A stretch of 64,000 bases of DNA from NCBI GenBank assembly GCA_023101725.1, contig JALJCO010001423.1, positions 161,501 through 225,500 on the forward strand. The letters run 5' to 3'. The position numbers were made by a program, and so were the translations under genes. Below are positions 45,153-58,049 of the stretch, piece after piece. The DNA comes from Atherinomorus stipes. Its lineage: Eukaryota; Chordata; Actinopteri; Atheriniformes; Atherinidae. The notes below the pieces were generated by a model. That model was not told the origin of the DNA. It ran no database searches and was given only the letters and a program-made list of their open reading frames with translations. Positions within the stretch are counted from its first letter, which is position 1. The number at the start of each line of letters is the position of its first letter.

Positions 45153-47985
45153 TCCTCTGGAGGTCCTGCAGCTTTCTCCATGTTCTCCCAGCGAGAAACC
45201 CAGATGTGTAGTGTTCATTAATTGTTTACAGAGTGGAGATTTAGTTGGAATGAGACTTTTTGGTTACTTAACTGTGTTTCTGCATTATTCCATTATGTCA
45301 GCATCAACAGATAAAACCAAAACACCTATAAGTAGTGTTCATGTGGTTTTACACATTTATTGGGTTGTGAAATTAACGCACATCCTGATGATCGTAAATT
45401 CTCTGACAATAATTGTACCAAGAATATGTCTGATCATGACATCCCTGGTGTAAAATGGAGTGATTAGATCATTTTAGTTGCATATTGATGTCAGGGGTAA
45501 GCATGCTTTAAGTGAGGAAGAAAATAAACAGAGGTGTCAACTCTGAAGTGAGGCAGAGTTAGAAAACAACTCATTCAGATTTTATGCCACATCAGACTCA
45601 AAACATGCCAACAAGATTGCTGTTAATCACTGCCTGGCTCTGCTAAGTCCTTGTTTACGTTCACAAAAGCTTTGGTGGCATTGTTTTCATCTGGAGAGGG
45701 TGGCTAAATGGGATCCCCATGATACTTCAAGTTGCCTAAACAACCATAAAGTTGGTTTCAGGTGCTTCTGCAGCAGTTTCAGATTCCCATGTGTTTGAGA
45801 AACACTAAACTTTATCTGTGTGTTGCTGTAAGACGGATGTGATGGAATGGTCTTCAGTTTCATTATCTGAGCCCATGAGGCAACCGCTGGGACGGACCAG
45901 TGAAAAAGTGAAAAATTGGCCTGATGTTCACAGCAAAACTGACATGAAAGAAAAACTTCACTGATCTGCACATTTCAGCATCTCTGCCATCAACATCATG
46001 ATCCGTGCATCATTCTCCTCCTCATTATTATCATCATACAGCGACACTAATAGCAGCAATTTCCGTTCATTTCATATGAGTGACGTCATGCACAACACCC
46101 AAATGACCCTGATAATATCTTAAAGACATAACTACAGACAAAACAAGCATTTCCTCTGGCCAGAGACTAAATGAATTACTTTTTACATGAGATTATGATG
46201 AAGATCTTTCAAAAAATATGATATTTACAATGAAGGCATGCTTGAGAATGTTAGAGCTCTAAATTTCACGAACTTTGGCTTTGATGAAAAGCTTCTGATC
46301 TAAATCCTGTCTAAATGATCTTAACATCTACCAATCGTTTAATTTAATTTCCCTTTTGAGTCATCAGAGCTGCCACTAAATCCATGATTTGGCATTTTAT
46401 TCAAAAGCTGCTCAAATGAACAGAGGTCAAGCTATTTTGTATGAACCTCCAATTCAGGCCAATATTTTGTCACTGGAAATGAAGGAACAACCATATCAAC
46501 CTGTTTCCAGAACAAGCTCACACCTCGAGGTCTTAGTCCCCTGTTATGGTAATATGGCTCTGCGACCACGTCAGTCCTAAAGTCTAAATAATCTGTTCAC
46601 CAAAGGAAAAACACACAAGTCTGGTGTGATCTCTGTTTTGGGAAACAGCTTATTAAAAGCAACGTGGGGGTGTTTGCATTCTGGATTGCGTAACAACAAA
46701 TTTTCCTCAGTAGCGCATGGCGACAGGTCCTAGGCAACATGTGCTGGAGGCAGACTCGACTCCTTAACAACACACGCACAACAAGAAACATGACAAAAGC
46801 CGTTCTCCGGGAGCGGCCATCGTCAGACGCTTCCAGATGCGAGTCACTAATGAGTCTGTGGATGTGCCAATGGGGGGAAAAGATGTGAGCCGACAGCAAA
46901 GCAGTGTTAATGAAAAAATGGCAGGGATTTGAAATGTGTTCAATGTAGTTATTTCACCACTAGAGACAATGAATCACTGTTACGGCCTCTGGGGAATAAA
47001 TTCAGAGCAAAAGAAATACAGTAATACCACTATACTTGCTACAATGGATGACTCGCCTCTTTGGCACAATGTGGGATTTATTCCTAACTGACTGCATTGT
47101 CACTCTACTATAAGCAGCCTATTGATTTATAAGGATTACATAGAAATAAACCTGCATACAGAGGGAGGGGGTCAGGTCGCAGAGGTTTAGATCAAAAGTC
47201 TTCCATTAAAAAAAAATCAGGATTAAAAAGAAAAAAAGACTGACTTTGCTCTTCAAAGTGAAATTCTGCATGATGACATTTTCAAGGCAACAAGGAGCTT
47301 GTTGTGGTTTCTTTTTTTGGCAAGAGCACATTTTACTTCTCATTGTACCTTTGGAAGTTTGCACAAAGGTTTGCCAAGTAGGGCTAATTTGAAGGCTAAA
47401 GTATTTCCAGCTAATGCCAAATATAGCAAGCTGATAACGACAAAAGTGTTTGATGAACGACAAAAGCAGGAGTAGCGGGGCAGTGGTGCAAAATGGAAAA
47501 GCCTGCATTAATTCAAACTGGACTACAGTACATGCAAACCAGGCTCACTGCAGCTAGACTGTGCAGGTGTTTTGAGGTAAATGCATTGAGTAAGTAAATG
47601 CAGAGGGAAGAATTAATGCCAGATCAGACAGGCTTTGGGAATGCACCGTGTCTTGATTCACACTCCTCAACCATTGTACTAATCGGGTTTTAAAAGCCTA
47701 CTCCATGTTGTACCAGAATCTGAAGAATGTAGGGCAATTTAAAAGCCAGTCCTGTAACACAACACACTCTAAAGTTCAATCCAGTCAATATCTAAAGCAC
47801 CAGAAGTCAACCATGTTTTCACTCATCAAGATTTAAACTGCAGGGACAAGCCCCTGTGCACCAAACATTTATCACTGCAAATATACAGAAGATAAACTAA
47901 ACTAACTGCATAACTACAACATACTCACAGATTTCATGCTTACCATGAAGGCAAACAGCACTGATTCAGGGAATCAGGGAATACG
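45153..47985. other. Intronic sequence, nothing recognised
   Basis: No repeat end, RNA gene or coding frame could be supported. Confidence 0.45.
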
Positions 47986-47989
47986 AGGC

Positions 47990-48110
47990 GCGAGAGCTAG
48001 CCACTGAGAGGTGAAACATGCAGAAAGGGCTCCAGGTTGGACCCGAACCTGGACCATCTGTGTTAACGAGCTGCAGCTCATGCATGTGGCGTGATCAGCC
48101 AATGCACCCT
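47990..48110 (-). mobile_element. Possible SINE fragment
   Basis: On the minus strand CCAGGTTCGGGTCCAACCTG followed by AGCCCTTTCTGCATGTTTCA resembles a B-box region and body of a fish SINE. Degraded. Confidence 0.4.
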
Positions 48111-48654
48111 GCCGTTCTGTTCAGTTGCTTTTGACCGGATAAGTTGGACATTAGGTCAGGGCCATTTCGCATGTTAATTCAGATGCACATATACAGATAA
48201 CTTTCAAAATAACTTTTGCTCATGTTCCTTTCTGCATTGTGGACCATGTTCCCAAAGACCGGTATCTTCAGAAAGAGTCAAATCTGAGGATCTTATAAGG
48301 TATTACAGTCTTATTACAGCTGCCCTGTTTACTAAGCTGTTAAAGAACTGCACATCCATCCATCCATCCCCACCAGAAACATAAAGCGTTTCCAGGACAG
48401 ATTTCTGGGTACGGGATGGGTCAGTTAGGTAAACCCAAACCCTTCCATTGGGGTCCCAATCTTAACGATCCAGCGATAAACGATTGAGCTTGACACCTGT
48501 TGATGTATCAACAGAGTCATCACTTCCCATGTGACTCGGCAATAAGAATAAAGCAGGAACATCACCATGTTTAAATGTATCACAGAGATTCTTTGTTTAA
48601 AGCCACATGCCGAGGAGAAAGAAGACAAATTGTAAATGCAGCCATGCGCTCTCC

Positions 48655-48960
48655 ATCATCTCCTGGGTCTTCCCTGAGGCTTCCCTCTGGCAGGACATGT
48701 CAGAGGCATTTCTGCTGGAAGGTGTGCATAAAGTCTCCTGATTAGATACACGAACCACCTCAACTGGTTCCTTTCAACGTGAAGGAGCAGTGACTCTCCT
48801 CTCGGCCCCTCCCGGACGGCTGAGCTTCTCCCCCTTCCCCTCGGGGGGTGAGCCCAGCCATTTATTGGTGGAAGCTATTCTCTGTTGCTGGTATTAGTGA
48901 TTTCATTATTTGGTCACAACTCACAGCTCATGACCACAGGTGAGGTTGGAGCATAAACTT
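48655..48960 (-). mobile_element. LINE ORF2 C-terminal fragment, degraded
   Basis: The plus strand shows TCATCTCCTGGGTCTTCCCT, GAACCACCTCAACTGGTTCC, GTGAAGGAGCAGTGACTCTC and CAGCTCATGACCACAGGTGA, the antisense of the same LINE family as 27,752-28,062, with more decay and a partly different segment kept. Confidence 0.7.
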
Positions 48961-49152
48961 ACTAGAGTGAAAGAAACTGACATTTATGACCAAACTCTGT
49001 GGCCACACAGAGCATTTTATCATCTTTGGGCTTACTGCATGTTTTCTCATTTACCGTCAAGTAAATAACATTAATGTAAACTACTCTTTCAGAACAAGGC
49101 AGCAGACACATGATCTGTGCATATGCTCACGCTCATTCTTTCAAACTGTCAA

Positions 49153-49572
49153 TTAAAGCCAGAGTTGGTAATCCTGTTCAGAAACACTTTGTGTTCTACT
49201 GGGTGAAATGGTCCTTCCATCCTGACAGTATCAACACATCATGTATTCATAAAAAGGAAGGAAAAAAGTCAGACCTCTGTGAGAGCTGCAGGTCTCTCTG
49301 ACCGACCCCTGCCATCCACACCAAAAAGCAGGAATTGGTCATTCGCATCGTAGAAAGAACCATTTGATGCCTTTATGTCTCGTCTCTGTCCCTCCCCTCT
49401 CCCCCATCCCACATGCACCACTCTGTGCCCTGCTAACTGTAAACAAATATAGCTAGCAGACTGCTAATTTGTGTTGCGCCAAAAAGCCTCAAAACAAAAC
49501 AAAAAACACACCCAAAATCAGATAAGAATCGAGTCTTGGAGGTGTTGACGTTCGCAGTGTGGACTTTATAAA
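49153..49572 (+). repeat. Dispersed repeat R1, copy 2
   Basis: It begins TTAAAGCCAGAGTTGGTAAT and matches 8,650-9,060 over about 420 bp in the same orientation. It is likely a MITE with a TTAA target, although the right end was not defined. Confidence 0.8.
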
Positions 49573-50030
49573 GCGTGGCTTTGAGGTTAAGTCTCATTTA
49601 AAATCTGAGGACGCTTTTCATTGCATGAGGATAAATTAAATGTATCTGACCCGTATCATGTCTCTAGGATAGTTTACAAAACATTGGTGGCGGTCGGAGC
49701 AGGCTTTTTCCTTTCTCTCCCACCAGACCTGCGGTACCCCTACATACATACATACATACAGTTTCGGAAATTTCATTCAGGATTGACTTTGTCATTGGTT
49801 TCCTGCTACTTCTGTTTCATACTCTTTCTAAAGATATTTTTGGTGATCTGGTATCAGTTTGAATACATTTTTCTGTGTAAAATTATGACAATGAATTGTT
49901 AAAATACAGCAAACTGCATCAGAACGGCTGTTTCAGAGCTTCTAACGTCTTGTAAGCTTCTATTTCCCCTCCTATGAAGTCTGACCGTCGTTTGACGAGG
50001 TACTTGAAAATGTTGCGGTAAGCTAATAGG
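49573..50030. other. Intronic sequence, nothing recognised
   Basis: A short CATA repeat lies at 49,742-49,760. The 93-codon frame at 49.6-49.9 kb is low-complexity and hydrophobic at the end, with no family match. Confidence 0.4.
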
Positions 50031-50132
50031 GCAGCACGCAGTGATGCTTCTCTTTATTCAAAACAAAAAAACTAAAAAAGGCCTCTCACTTTTCCAATTA
50101 ATTACTCAGATCAGTAATTGGTATCAGCAAGT

Positions 50133-50180
50133 ACTCATATATCAGTACTTATTTGGACTCATATATCAGTACTTATTTGG
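50133..50180 (+). repeat. 24-bp perfect tandem duplication
   Basis: The unit starting ACTCATATATCAGTACTTAT occurs twice in direct succession (50133-50156 and 50157-50180), near a hAT-like end (GGAACATCCCTA at about 50,200). Confidence 0.9.
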
Positions 50181-50214
50181 CAAAAAAGTGACATTGGAAC
50201 ATCCCTAACACAAC

Positions 50215-52085
50215 AGTTGTAAATATTGCATTTCTTAAAACTTTCTCATGTCCTGTTACTAACATGTAAACAGAAAAAATTCAATCAAATATAAAATGCA
50301 TTTTGATGTTTATTTTAAAAAAACATGCTGTTTTCACTGGTTCCACTGCCCCTTCACTGGAAAGAAGAATTTTGAAGCCTTAAAATTCATTTAAAAGATA
50401 CAAGCAAAACTGTCCCTAAAAGCTAAAAAGTCAGTATATGCAAAAAAAACTAGTACTTAATACCAAATTAGTTTATATAGTTGAGAAGGGAACATATTTA
50501 GCTTATATATCCCTGTAGCTGGATTTTGTAACATTTAAAAAAAACATGATACAGCACCTTTAAATTAAATGAAACCATGTATATGAACCTGGCGTGGCAT
50601 GTACCTTCTATATGCAAGTTTGTTTTTAAAAAGAAATTACATTCCACACAGAAGAAAATCTCCCACTAATGCCGTCCCCTGTAACACCAAGTATACTCAA
50701 ATGCACACAATCTCTGATTCCGTGTAATTAGTTTTGATAAAGCGAGTGGCTGGGTGAAGAAGTCTTGCTGAGTTCAAAGGGGTGTCCCTCATCAGGAAAC
50801 ATTAAGTGTTCTTACCAACATGATGCCATTTAATCCCAGCACTTGTTGCAGCGTTAGTATCAAGGGTTACCAGGCAAACACTCCAACATGCTTTCTAGAC
50901 ATCTACTATAATGCGCTCCACACAAACACCCAGAAAGAGCTCAAGCTTTTAAAGCCAAACACAAAACTCTGGTCATCATTTCAATAGCACCAAAAGACAG
51001 ACAAAATAGAAAGAAGGGGAAAAAGGGGTTTCACTTCAAGACAAAGTACTGTGCATGGAGGCCATGAAGGCTGCTGAATCTGAATTAAGCATAGATTGGC
51101 CTATATTGCAGCAATCAGGGAAGTAGTTCAAGACGTGCCAGGCCTCATGCAGGCTCTGTTACACCGGAGACTCCACTTTCAAACAGTAAAAATAAAATAT
51201 ATCCCCAAGGGTGAGAGGCATTGGTTTAGTAAAAGGTAGCTTTACACCGAAAAGCAGATTAACTAAATCATTCAACACAATTATGAGTTAGGGCATAGTG
51301 AGTCTAAAATTGGTCTGTTGTGCATGGAGACGAATACCTCTGCACAGCCTGATCTGAGCTCCCATGCCAGCGCTCCATCCCATCCACTTCTCACAACTGA
51401 TTGAGTAACTCTGACTCTCAGGAATATCGCGCATAACTCGACGTCAGGAGGGCAGCCAAATTCTTGTTTTTGACTCAGCTGCCTGGTTTGGTCCCAAATG
51501 GCACACGCTGACCCACTCATTAACCGGTAAACCTGCAGCTCCACAAACAGCTCCTGGATGACAGTAATTGTTGCAGTCGCAAAGAGCAATTAATGAGGGG
51601 GCCAGAAGTTTCCACAGGGGTGTCTGCCTGCATTAAAAGACCCCTGTGTGAATCTGACGAGTCCCCCCGCCTGGAGGACCTGTCCAGAGTTGGGTAAAGG
51701 TATAATGTATTAACATAATGCAATAAAACACAGTGCAATAAAGCATTTTGTAAAAAAAAAAAAAAAAAGTAAAAAAAAAAAAAAACAAACATTCACATTA
51801 TCTGTAACTTTAGTGTCATTTTTGAGAAAGTTTTAAGCCTTGACCCTTAAAAGTCACAGGATTGTTGGCACCTTCAACACTATCACTGATAATGTCAACA
51901 ATATCTCCAGAAGGGTTGTCTTTAATCGTCCATCTGACTTTAACAAAAAGTCAGAAGTAGAAAGAGTAACTGAAATAAAATTCCTTGTGACAGCAATAGA
52001 GAATAAATGAAACTGGAAATAACATCAAAAAGCCTCCCCAATCAAGCTTCACTATTCACCTTGTACTATTCCTTATAACTCTCAC
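50215..52085. other. Intronic sequence, nothing recognised
   Basis: Poly(A) runs at 51,753-51,785. The overlapping minus frames at 51.3-51.8 kb show no domain. Confidence 0.45.
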
Positions 52086-52089
52086 ACAG

Positions 52090-52490
52090 GACCTACTGTG
52101 GGGAAATAACACACAAAACAGAAGCGAAGGACCCAAATATAGGACAAGAGGCAGGCAGGTGCAGGAACGAGGGTTTTATTTAAGAGAATCCAAAATTTAC
52201 ATGACTGGGAAACAATGACAAACACTGGGGAAATGACGAGAAGACACAGGGGAAGTAATGACGATGATCTGGCAAGGAACAACTGAAAACCTGGCGTACG
52301 CGGAGGGACTAACGATAAATGAGAAGCAGGTGGTGGAGATTACTGAATGAAACCAGGTGAGTCAGGAAACAGGAAATAACCCGAACAGAATAAACATGGG
52401 GGAAAACTCCATAAAATAAGACAGGACTAAGACAAGACACTAACCAACCCAAAACCCACAGATAACACAAAACAAAATCAGATTCAGTAT
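52090..52490. repeat. Probable dispersed repeat
   Basis: AGGACCCAAATATAGGACAA, GAGGCAGGCAGGTGCAGGAA and the run of ACAGGAAATAAC/GACAGGACTAAG phrases resemble a common fish repeat. Boundaries and class are uncertain. Confidence 0.4.
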
Positions 52491-52914
52491 ACATCATTCA
52501 GAAAAGGGCAAGAAGAACTTTTCAGTGAACTGAAAGCACCTAAATTCAAAGATCTTGTTAATGTTGTATAGAGGATGTTTGTGGCAATTCGGAAAACAGA
52601 GACTGCTAGCAAGTTTTTGAATAAAGTGCATTCACAAGACCAGCCTGCTAGATTCACAGCACCCTACCCGGCCACGCCTTTAAGACAACTCGCACAAGCC
52701 AAGTCCCGACACCAGTGTCTAGCACACAGTCGGTACAGATTCTACCATCATGTCACAAATGCAAGTAAGACAGGCTGACATTGTCTGAACGTCGCTAACT
52801 GCTAGCAGAATGACGGTTAGCTACCTACTGTAAACATCAGACGAGTGCACCGCTTCGCTCGTCGTCAATCACTCTCACCTATTACCCGTTGACTATGGCC
52901 CGTCCATCACTCTT

Positions 52915-53289
52915 AAGCCGCTTTCAGACTTGCATTGCGGAACATGTGCGGTAAAGTCCATCCGCTCATTAACCGGACTCGTCTTTTCAAACATGGCGCT
53001 TCTTGCAGACTTATTGCGTCCTGCGTGCTTTCAGACATCAGGTAATGTTGCAAGTTGCGGAAAAGTCAGCACAGCCACGCTTTCCCTTCAGCTCTGTCCG
53101 GAGCATTTTCTTGTGCGTTCAGCCAAAACGACGTGCCACAACATTTCCGTTCTTATGACATGGAGGCCAGCTGGTACGTCTGCCACATCTACAAGGTAAA
53201 AGACCGGAACGCATGTCTGAATGCAAATGTTATAAAGGACAAAGTCTGTACTATAACATCTTTCCAGCACAAGTCTGAAAGGGGCTTTA
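52915..53289. mobile_element. MITE with CTTTCAGACTTG ends, inserted in copy C
   Basis: AAGCCGCTTTCAGACTTG at the left and the reverse complement of the right end, AAAGCCCCTTTCAGACTTG, are imperfect terminal inverted repeats. The host sequence beyond each end is itself partly an inverted copy (CCATCACTCTTA versus TAAGAGTGATTGATGG). Confidence 0.78.
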
Positions 53290-53462
53290 CAATGGTAGTA
53301 AGAGTGATTGATGGGCTATAGACAAATAAAACACACGATGAGAGCAAAAATAATTGGCAGATGTTCTTTAAGTCCCATTATTTTCAGTTGATGTATAATA
53401 AAATGTATATATTTAAAGCGTTTAATTAATCAATCCTTATGGGGCAATGAATCGGATTTCAA

Positions 53463-53890
53463 GTTCAAGTTCAAGTTTGATTTATTTATATATCACAATT
53501 TTCTACATCCGCAGATGCCCAAAGTGCTGCACAGAAGCACAGTAGGTGCCAAAAAACAGACACTTATAAAAAGAAAATAAAGACAAATTATAAAGATTAA
53601 AAAAAAATAAAACCAATAAAAAAAAATCAAGTCCAATAAAATACAATAAGAACATAAGGACCAGTACAGATATCTACGACACGTCTAAGAGGGGAGGGCC
53701 TGTGCATAGAGGTGCGTCTTGAGCATAGTTTTAAAAGTGGAGATGGATTCTGCCGATCTCAGGGCTAAAGGAAGTGCATTCCAAAGACAGGGAGCAAAGA
53801 CAGAAAAGGCTCTTCCGCCCTTGGAAATGCACCTGGATCTAGGCACCTCCAAGAGAAACATAGTGGAGGACCTCAGAGATCTGGATTTCA
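53463..53890 (-). mobile_element. L2-type LINE 3' end, 5'-truncated, with CTTGAA tail
   Basis: The minus frame reads SRCISKGGRAFSVFAPCLWN, ALPLALRSAESISTFKTMLK, THLYAQAL, the usual C-terminus of fish L2 polyproteins. A 3' untranslated region and a tail of CTTGAA units at 53,463-53,480 follow. Presence in copy C but not in its relative shows the insertion point. Confidence 0.85.
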
Positions 53891-54084
53891 TTGAATTCTG
53901 CAAAAATTATTCAAAGAAAACATCTTCTGTACCACCTTTAAAACAGCACAATTCACGTACAATGTTACTCATCAAAGTACCTGTCAGTATCCAGGCTTTG
54001 TTTCAGGAAGGGAAACGAGAGCAAAGTCAAAGCTTCACTGTCTTATAATGCAGGGGTTAGTACACTGAGAAACATGAGCAATTA

Positions 54085-54175
54085 GAGATGTAAAGATATG
54101 AAAATTTCATATCACGGTTATTGTGACCAAAATGATCACGGTTATCATTTTTATTGCGGTATTATAGAAATAGCT
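54085..54175. mobile_element. hAT end fragment of the 38.9-40.2 kb family
   Basis: TAGAGATGTAAAGATATG, then TCATATCACGGTTATTGTGA and AATGATCACGGTTATCATTT match the reverse complement of 40,072-40,173. Confidence 0.75.
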
Positions 54176-55015
54176 ACCAGCATCTTTAAAAACATCCAAA
54201 ATCCGGTCAGCTGATGTAGCTGTGTATAAACTTCTACAGAGACTCTGTTTGGATTGCACCCACCAAAGGAGGTTGCTTGCTGTTGAATTGTTTCAGTTCT
54301 CAGGGATTAAAATGATAAATATCCATAACCTTACATTGGCTCTACTGCACTGTATTTTGCTCTGAGTTCAGCATGACGACGGGAGGACAGTGGAATGCAT
54401 ACGTGACATCACCATCTGCAACCTAAAGATCACGTGACGTCATCTGACCTGTAACTGTGTACACGACAGTTAGTAGTCCTGATTACACGTGTAGAAAAAA
54501 TTGTAAACATTGACACCCCTAATATGAACCAGACATGAACACAGCGGGAGTTTTGAAATCACATCATGTCAGATTCAGCAAAGAAACGCAAGGAAACGAT
54601 ATCGGAGGAAGAGAGGAAGGGAAAGAACAAGAGTCAAGATAAGACTGTCTTTTACTGGCTGGAGTGACCTCACAGTACAGGTACGATGCAAAATGGGTGC
54701 TAGTTTAGCCGTCGATTGAGGACGCCTCAGTGAGAAAACTGCTGAAAGTTCTGTTGTGGGTCTTTAAATACTCATTTATAACAACTCTTCTAACATACAA
54801 ACATAAAAATGTCTTTAAAAAAAGGATTGGCCTCAAAAAAGCCTATTCTTTCACAGCAGAAATACTTGTTGGGAAATTCTGGTTTTGAGTCGTTTTATTT
54901 TTTGGCTTTCTTTGAAAATAAGCATAGACTTCAATTTCATATACTGCAGTTTCCCTTTTTTTCCTTTTCCCTTTGTTTTCTTTTATTATGTTTGAAAATT
55001 AACTAAATAAAATCC
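54176..55015. other. Intronic sequence, nothing recognised
   Basis: No feature identified. Confidence 0.4.
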
Positions 55016-55017
55016 GC

Positions 55018-55520
55018 TTTACACCAATCAGAAGGCTTAAATTTATGGTAATATCCAATCAGGAGTAGCCAAAGATCAACAAGTGAGCAGAAAATTCTAT
55101 GCATGTCTGGAAAAAAAAAAAAAAAAAAAAAAAAATCATGGTCCTCTATGGCTGGAATAAAGCCAAGAAGACCTTTTTGATCCACGGTGGCACCAAAAAG
55201 CAGCTTGGAGTTGGTTTTGTGAGGATAGTAGGTAAATAGTAGCATAAATAACTGGAAATGAGGAAAAAAGTGTAGTTTCTGTTGTGTATTTGTTTCAATG
55301 CCAATTTTTTTCTCTCCTGTAAGCAAAGACTTGAGAGAATTATATGCATTATTAGAATGATATGTGTTATTTCTACAAAGTACTGTTTGCATCAAATTCT
55401 GTTTTCTTGTTTTGGTTGGCCTTTATGGTGTTATATCTATTAATACATTCATTTTACATCATTTTAGCCTCATAATGTGACAGATGAAACTGTCCTGGAA
55501 CATAATGTCTGAATGCTGTC
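55018..55520 (-). repeat. Dispersed repeat P, copy 2 (inverted)
   Basis: It is the reverse complement of 36,438-36,960 with scattered differences. An A run of about 26 bases at 55,108-55,135 stands at the place of a shorter T run in copy 1. Confidence 0.8.
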
Positions 55521-56216
55521 TGGGATTGTAAGAGTCGAGTCTCTACATGCATTTTTGCATAAAACTCCACAAATTTAGCAAAAAAAAAAAAAAAATTTTA
55601 AAAAAGAAGAGAGTGTTTTTAAGAGTTAATAAATGGTAGAGTGAGCATTACAGTGTATTATGTAAGGTTTTTAACTAAAAACATCCCCAGAAACTGCCAG
55701 AGCAATTGATTTGTGAGAGATTTAATCCACTGAAAAGTGGCTGCAACAGTCTCTTAAATGAGTGACATGTTGAGGGTTTTTTTTGTTGTTGTTTTTTTTG
55801 TAATAGTCTCCAGACAACTATGCAACTCTGCAAGTGGCATCAAATTAATTAACAATGACTTACAATACAAAGCACTTTGAACTGAGCGTGTGCTGTGAAC
55901 AGAGCCAGATTGACTGGAAACTTTGATCCGGCCGGCCTCCCCACAACAGTTGCTTATGACTTCCATGAGAGGCTGAGGGCGACTTCCCTCTGGTGCGCCG
56001 CCAGCCACAGGAACACTCGGACACAGCCGCTAAATGGCAGCGCTGAACCAAGGCTGCGTGACTCAAGCACGTTGGTAAAATAATGTGAGGATTTTGTCTT
56101 TGTGTTGATCTGATAGTGAACGGACTAACTAAATAAATGTTAGAACACTTTATTTCATAGCAGCAGCACATAACCTTGTTACTGTTTCCAAGTAGAAATT
56201 GTGGCACTATTTAGCT
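55521..56216. other. Intronic sequence, nothing recognised
   Basis: No feature identified. The frames at 55.75-56.2 kb overlap on both strands and lack any family signature. Confidence 0.4.
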
Positions 56217-56224
56217 GTTTAAAT

Positions 56225-58041
56225 CAGTGGTTCTCACACTGGGGAGTTAATTTCAGGGGTTGGCCAGATCATTGTTGAAAAAAATAAGAAAGAAAAAAAA
56301 AAAAGCCTACATTTATCAGTTATATTTAGAATTTTTATTTACTGTCAAGAAATTAATCAGTGAAATTGGAATGTGATTCTTTATAACAACAAAATAATTA
56401 TTCGTGCCATATTTTAAAATCCAAACTTAGCATTATCATGGTGAGAGAAGCTGATTTTGGGCATATGGCTGCAAATACTCTAATAGTTCCAACTTTCAAG
56501 CCTTACATTAGAGGAAGGCCGTGGGATGATCCATGTAATACTGAATATCACACAATTAACTGCACGCTCATCAGGGATGGGGGTGTCGCAAACACCAAAG
56601 TTTATCTTGGGATCCATGGATCAAAAAGTTCTAAATAGTCTCTAGTGCAGCCTTTCCCAAACTGGGTGTCCCGACCCCCATAGGGATCCCAAGATGATTC
56701 CAGGGGGTCACCAGATCATTGTAAAAACTATAGATAGCCTAAATTTCAAAATAAATTTGGAAGTTTTATGAGGGCTGTCAAAATTATTGTTCCAATGCAT
56801 GGAGCTTTATCTCTGAAATTAAAGGCAGAACAGATGTTGTTTTCGACACTTCAGAAAGCAGACTATTAGTGAGATTTTGAATAATGTGCATGTGCAAGAC
56901 CAGCCTGCCAGATTCACAGCTCCCTCCCCCGGCCACGGCACAACGTGCACGAGCCAAGTCCCGACACCACCATCTTTTGTGATTTTATCCACAGGTGAAG
57001 ATAAATGACTAATCTTTTAGTAGCCACACAAAAGGATTCAGCTGGTTGCACTTTAGTGCTCGCACACAGCAGGTACAGATTCTCCATCATGTCACAAACG
57101 CAAATAAAACAGATGTTGTTGTCTGAATGTTGCTAACTGCTAGCAGAATAATTGTTAGCTACCTACTGTAAACATCAGATGAGAGTTGCGCAGCTTCCGG
57201 CACGTAGTATTACTGCCAATCAATCACTCTCATTGATCAGTCTCACCTATTACCAATTGAATTACTCGGGTAGTAAGAGTGATTGACGAGCCAATAGACA
57301 AATAAAACATGCAATAAATATAGAAATGATTTGCAGAGGTTTTTTTTTTTAAGCCCCATTACTTTCACAGCTGATCTACAATGACAATTAAATATTCAAA
57401 GCTTATAATCAATAATACCTTATGGGGCAGTGAACCCAATTTAATCAAATATTACAAAAATTGTTGAAAGAAACATCCTCTATAACGTCTTTAATGTATT
57501 AATTTTCTGAGCAGCTAAATTGTTACTCATGCCAATCATACAGTATTATAAATCTAAATTTGGCATTATCTCATTGAAAGAAGCCGATATTGAGCATGTA
57601 GATGCTTCGATACAGTAATGAACTGTTATGAAATTATGAAATTTCTGATATCTATTGTTTGTTTGTTTTACCACCAAAGGTATTACAGTGCTATTTTAAA
57701 AATCCCAATTTGCCATTATCTTGGTGAGAGAAGCTGGTTTTTCAGCATACAGGTCCGCTCTTACAGCTGTGAACATAATCTACCAAAAACCACTTTATCC
57801 TTCTAATTTATGAAGATTATGACTGATTTCCAGCCTTATATTTAGAGGATTGCCGTATGATTGTTAGGGTTCAGCCTTCTTTCTGTGAGCTCTGTATTTG
57901 GGTCCATCTGTTCCAGTTACAAGCCCTGACAAGGATGCCCCATTTGATTTCACAATCAAGCACTCAGTTGTTGCAGGGGGTCCCCGAGTACCAACGCTTG
58001 TTATCTTGGGCGTCGTGGTTCAGAATGTTTGGGAACCACTG
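56225..58041. mobile_element. hAT element pair with perfect 8-bp target duplication
   Basis: The left end CAGTGGTTCTCACACTGGGG and the right end GTTTGGGAACCACTG are flanked by GTTTAAAT at 56217-56224 and 58042-58049. A second left-end-like sequence, CAGCCTTTCCCAAACTGGG, starts at about 56,646, and a right-end-like stretch (GGATGGGGGTGTCGCAAAC to TTCTAAAT) precedes it. So the block looks like two related elements in tandem inside one duplication. No transposase frame is recognised. Confidence 0.82.
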
Positions 58042-58049
58042 GTTTAAAT

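Larger units (their letters stand above)
52560..53970 (+). mobile_element. hAT-related repeat, copy C, with two insertions
   Basis: Blocks such as AAGACCAGCCTGCTAGATTC, GCTAACTGCTAGCAGAATGA, TAGCTACCTACTGTAAACAT and CTTATGGGGCAATGAA align with 56,835-57,480 inside the 56.2-58.0 kb element. The alignment is broken by a MITE (52,915-53,289) and a LINE fragment (53,463-53,890) that are absent from the other copy. Confidence 0.75.

Noticed and set aside
53719..54048. 109-codon plus-strand frame
   Set aside because: The minus strand of the same segment encodes a recognisable L2 C-terminus; the plus frame is its shadow.
55003..55395. 130-codon minus-strand frame as a gene, with a relative at 36.6-36.9 kb
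   Set aside because: Both frames are translations of dispersed repeat P, with a poly-Phe stretch from a T run; no protein family is indicated.
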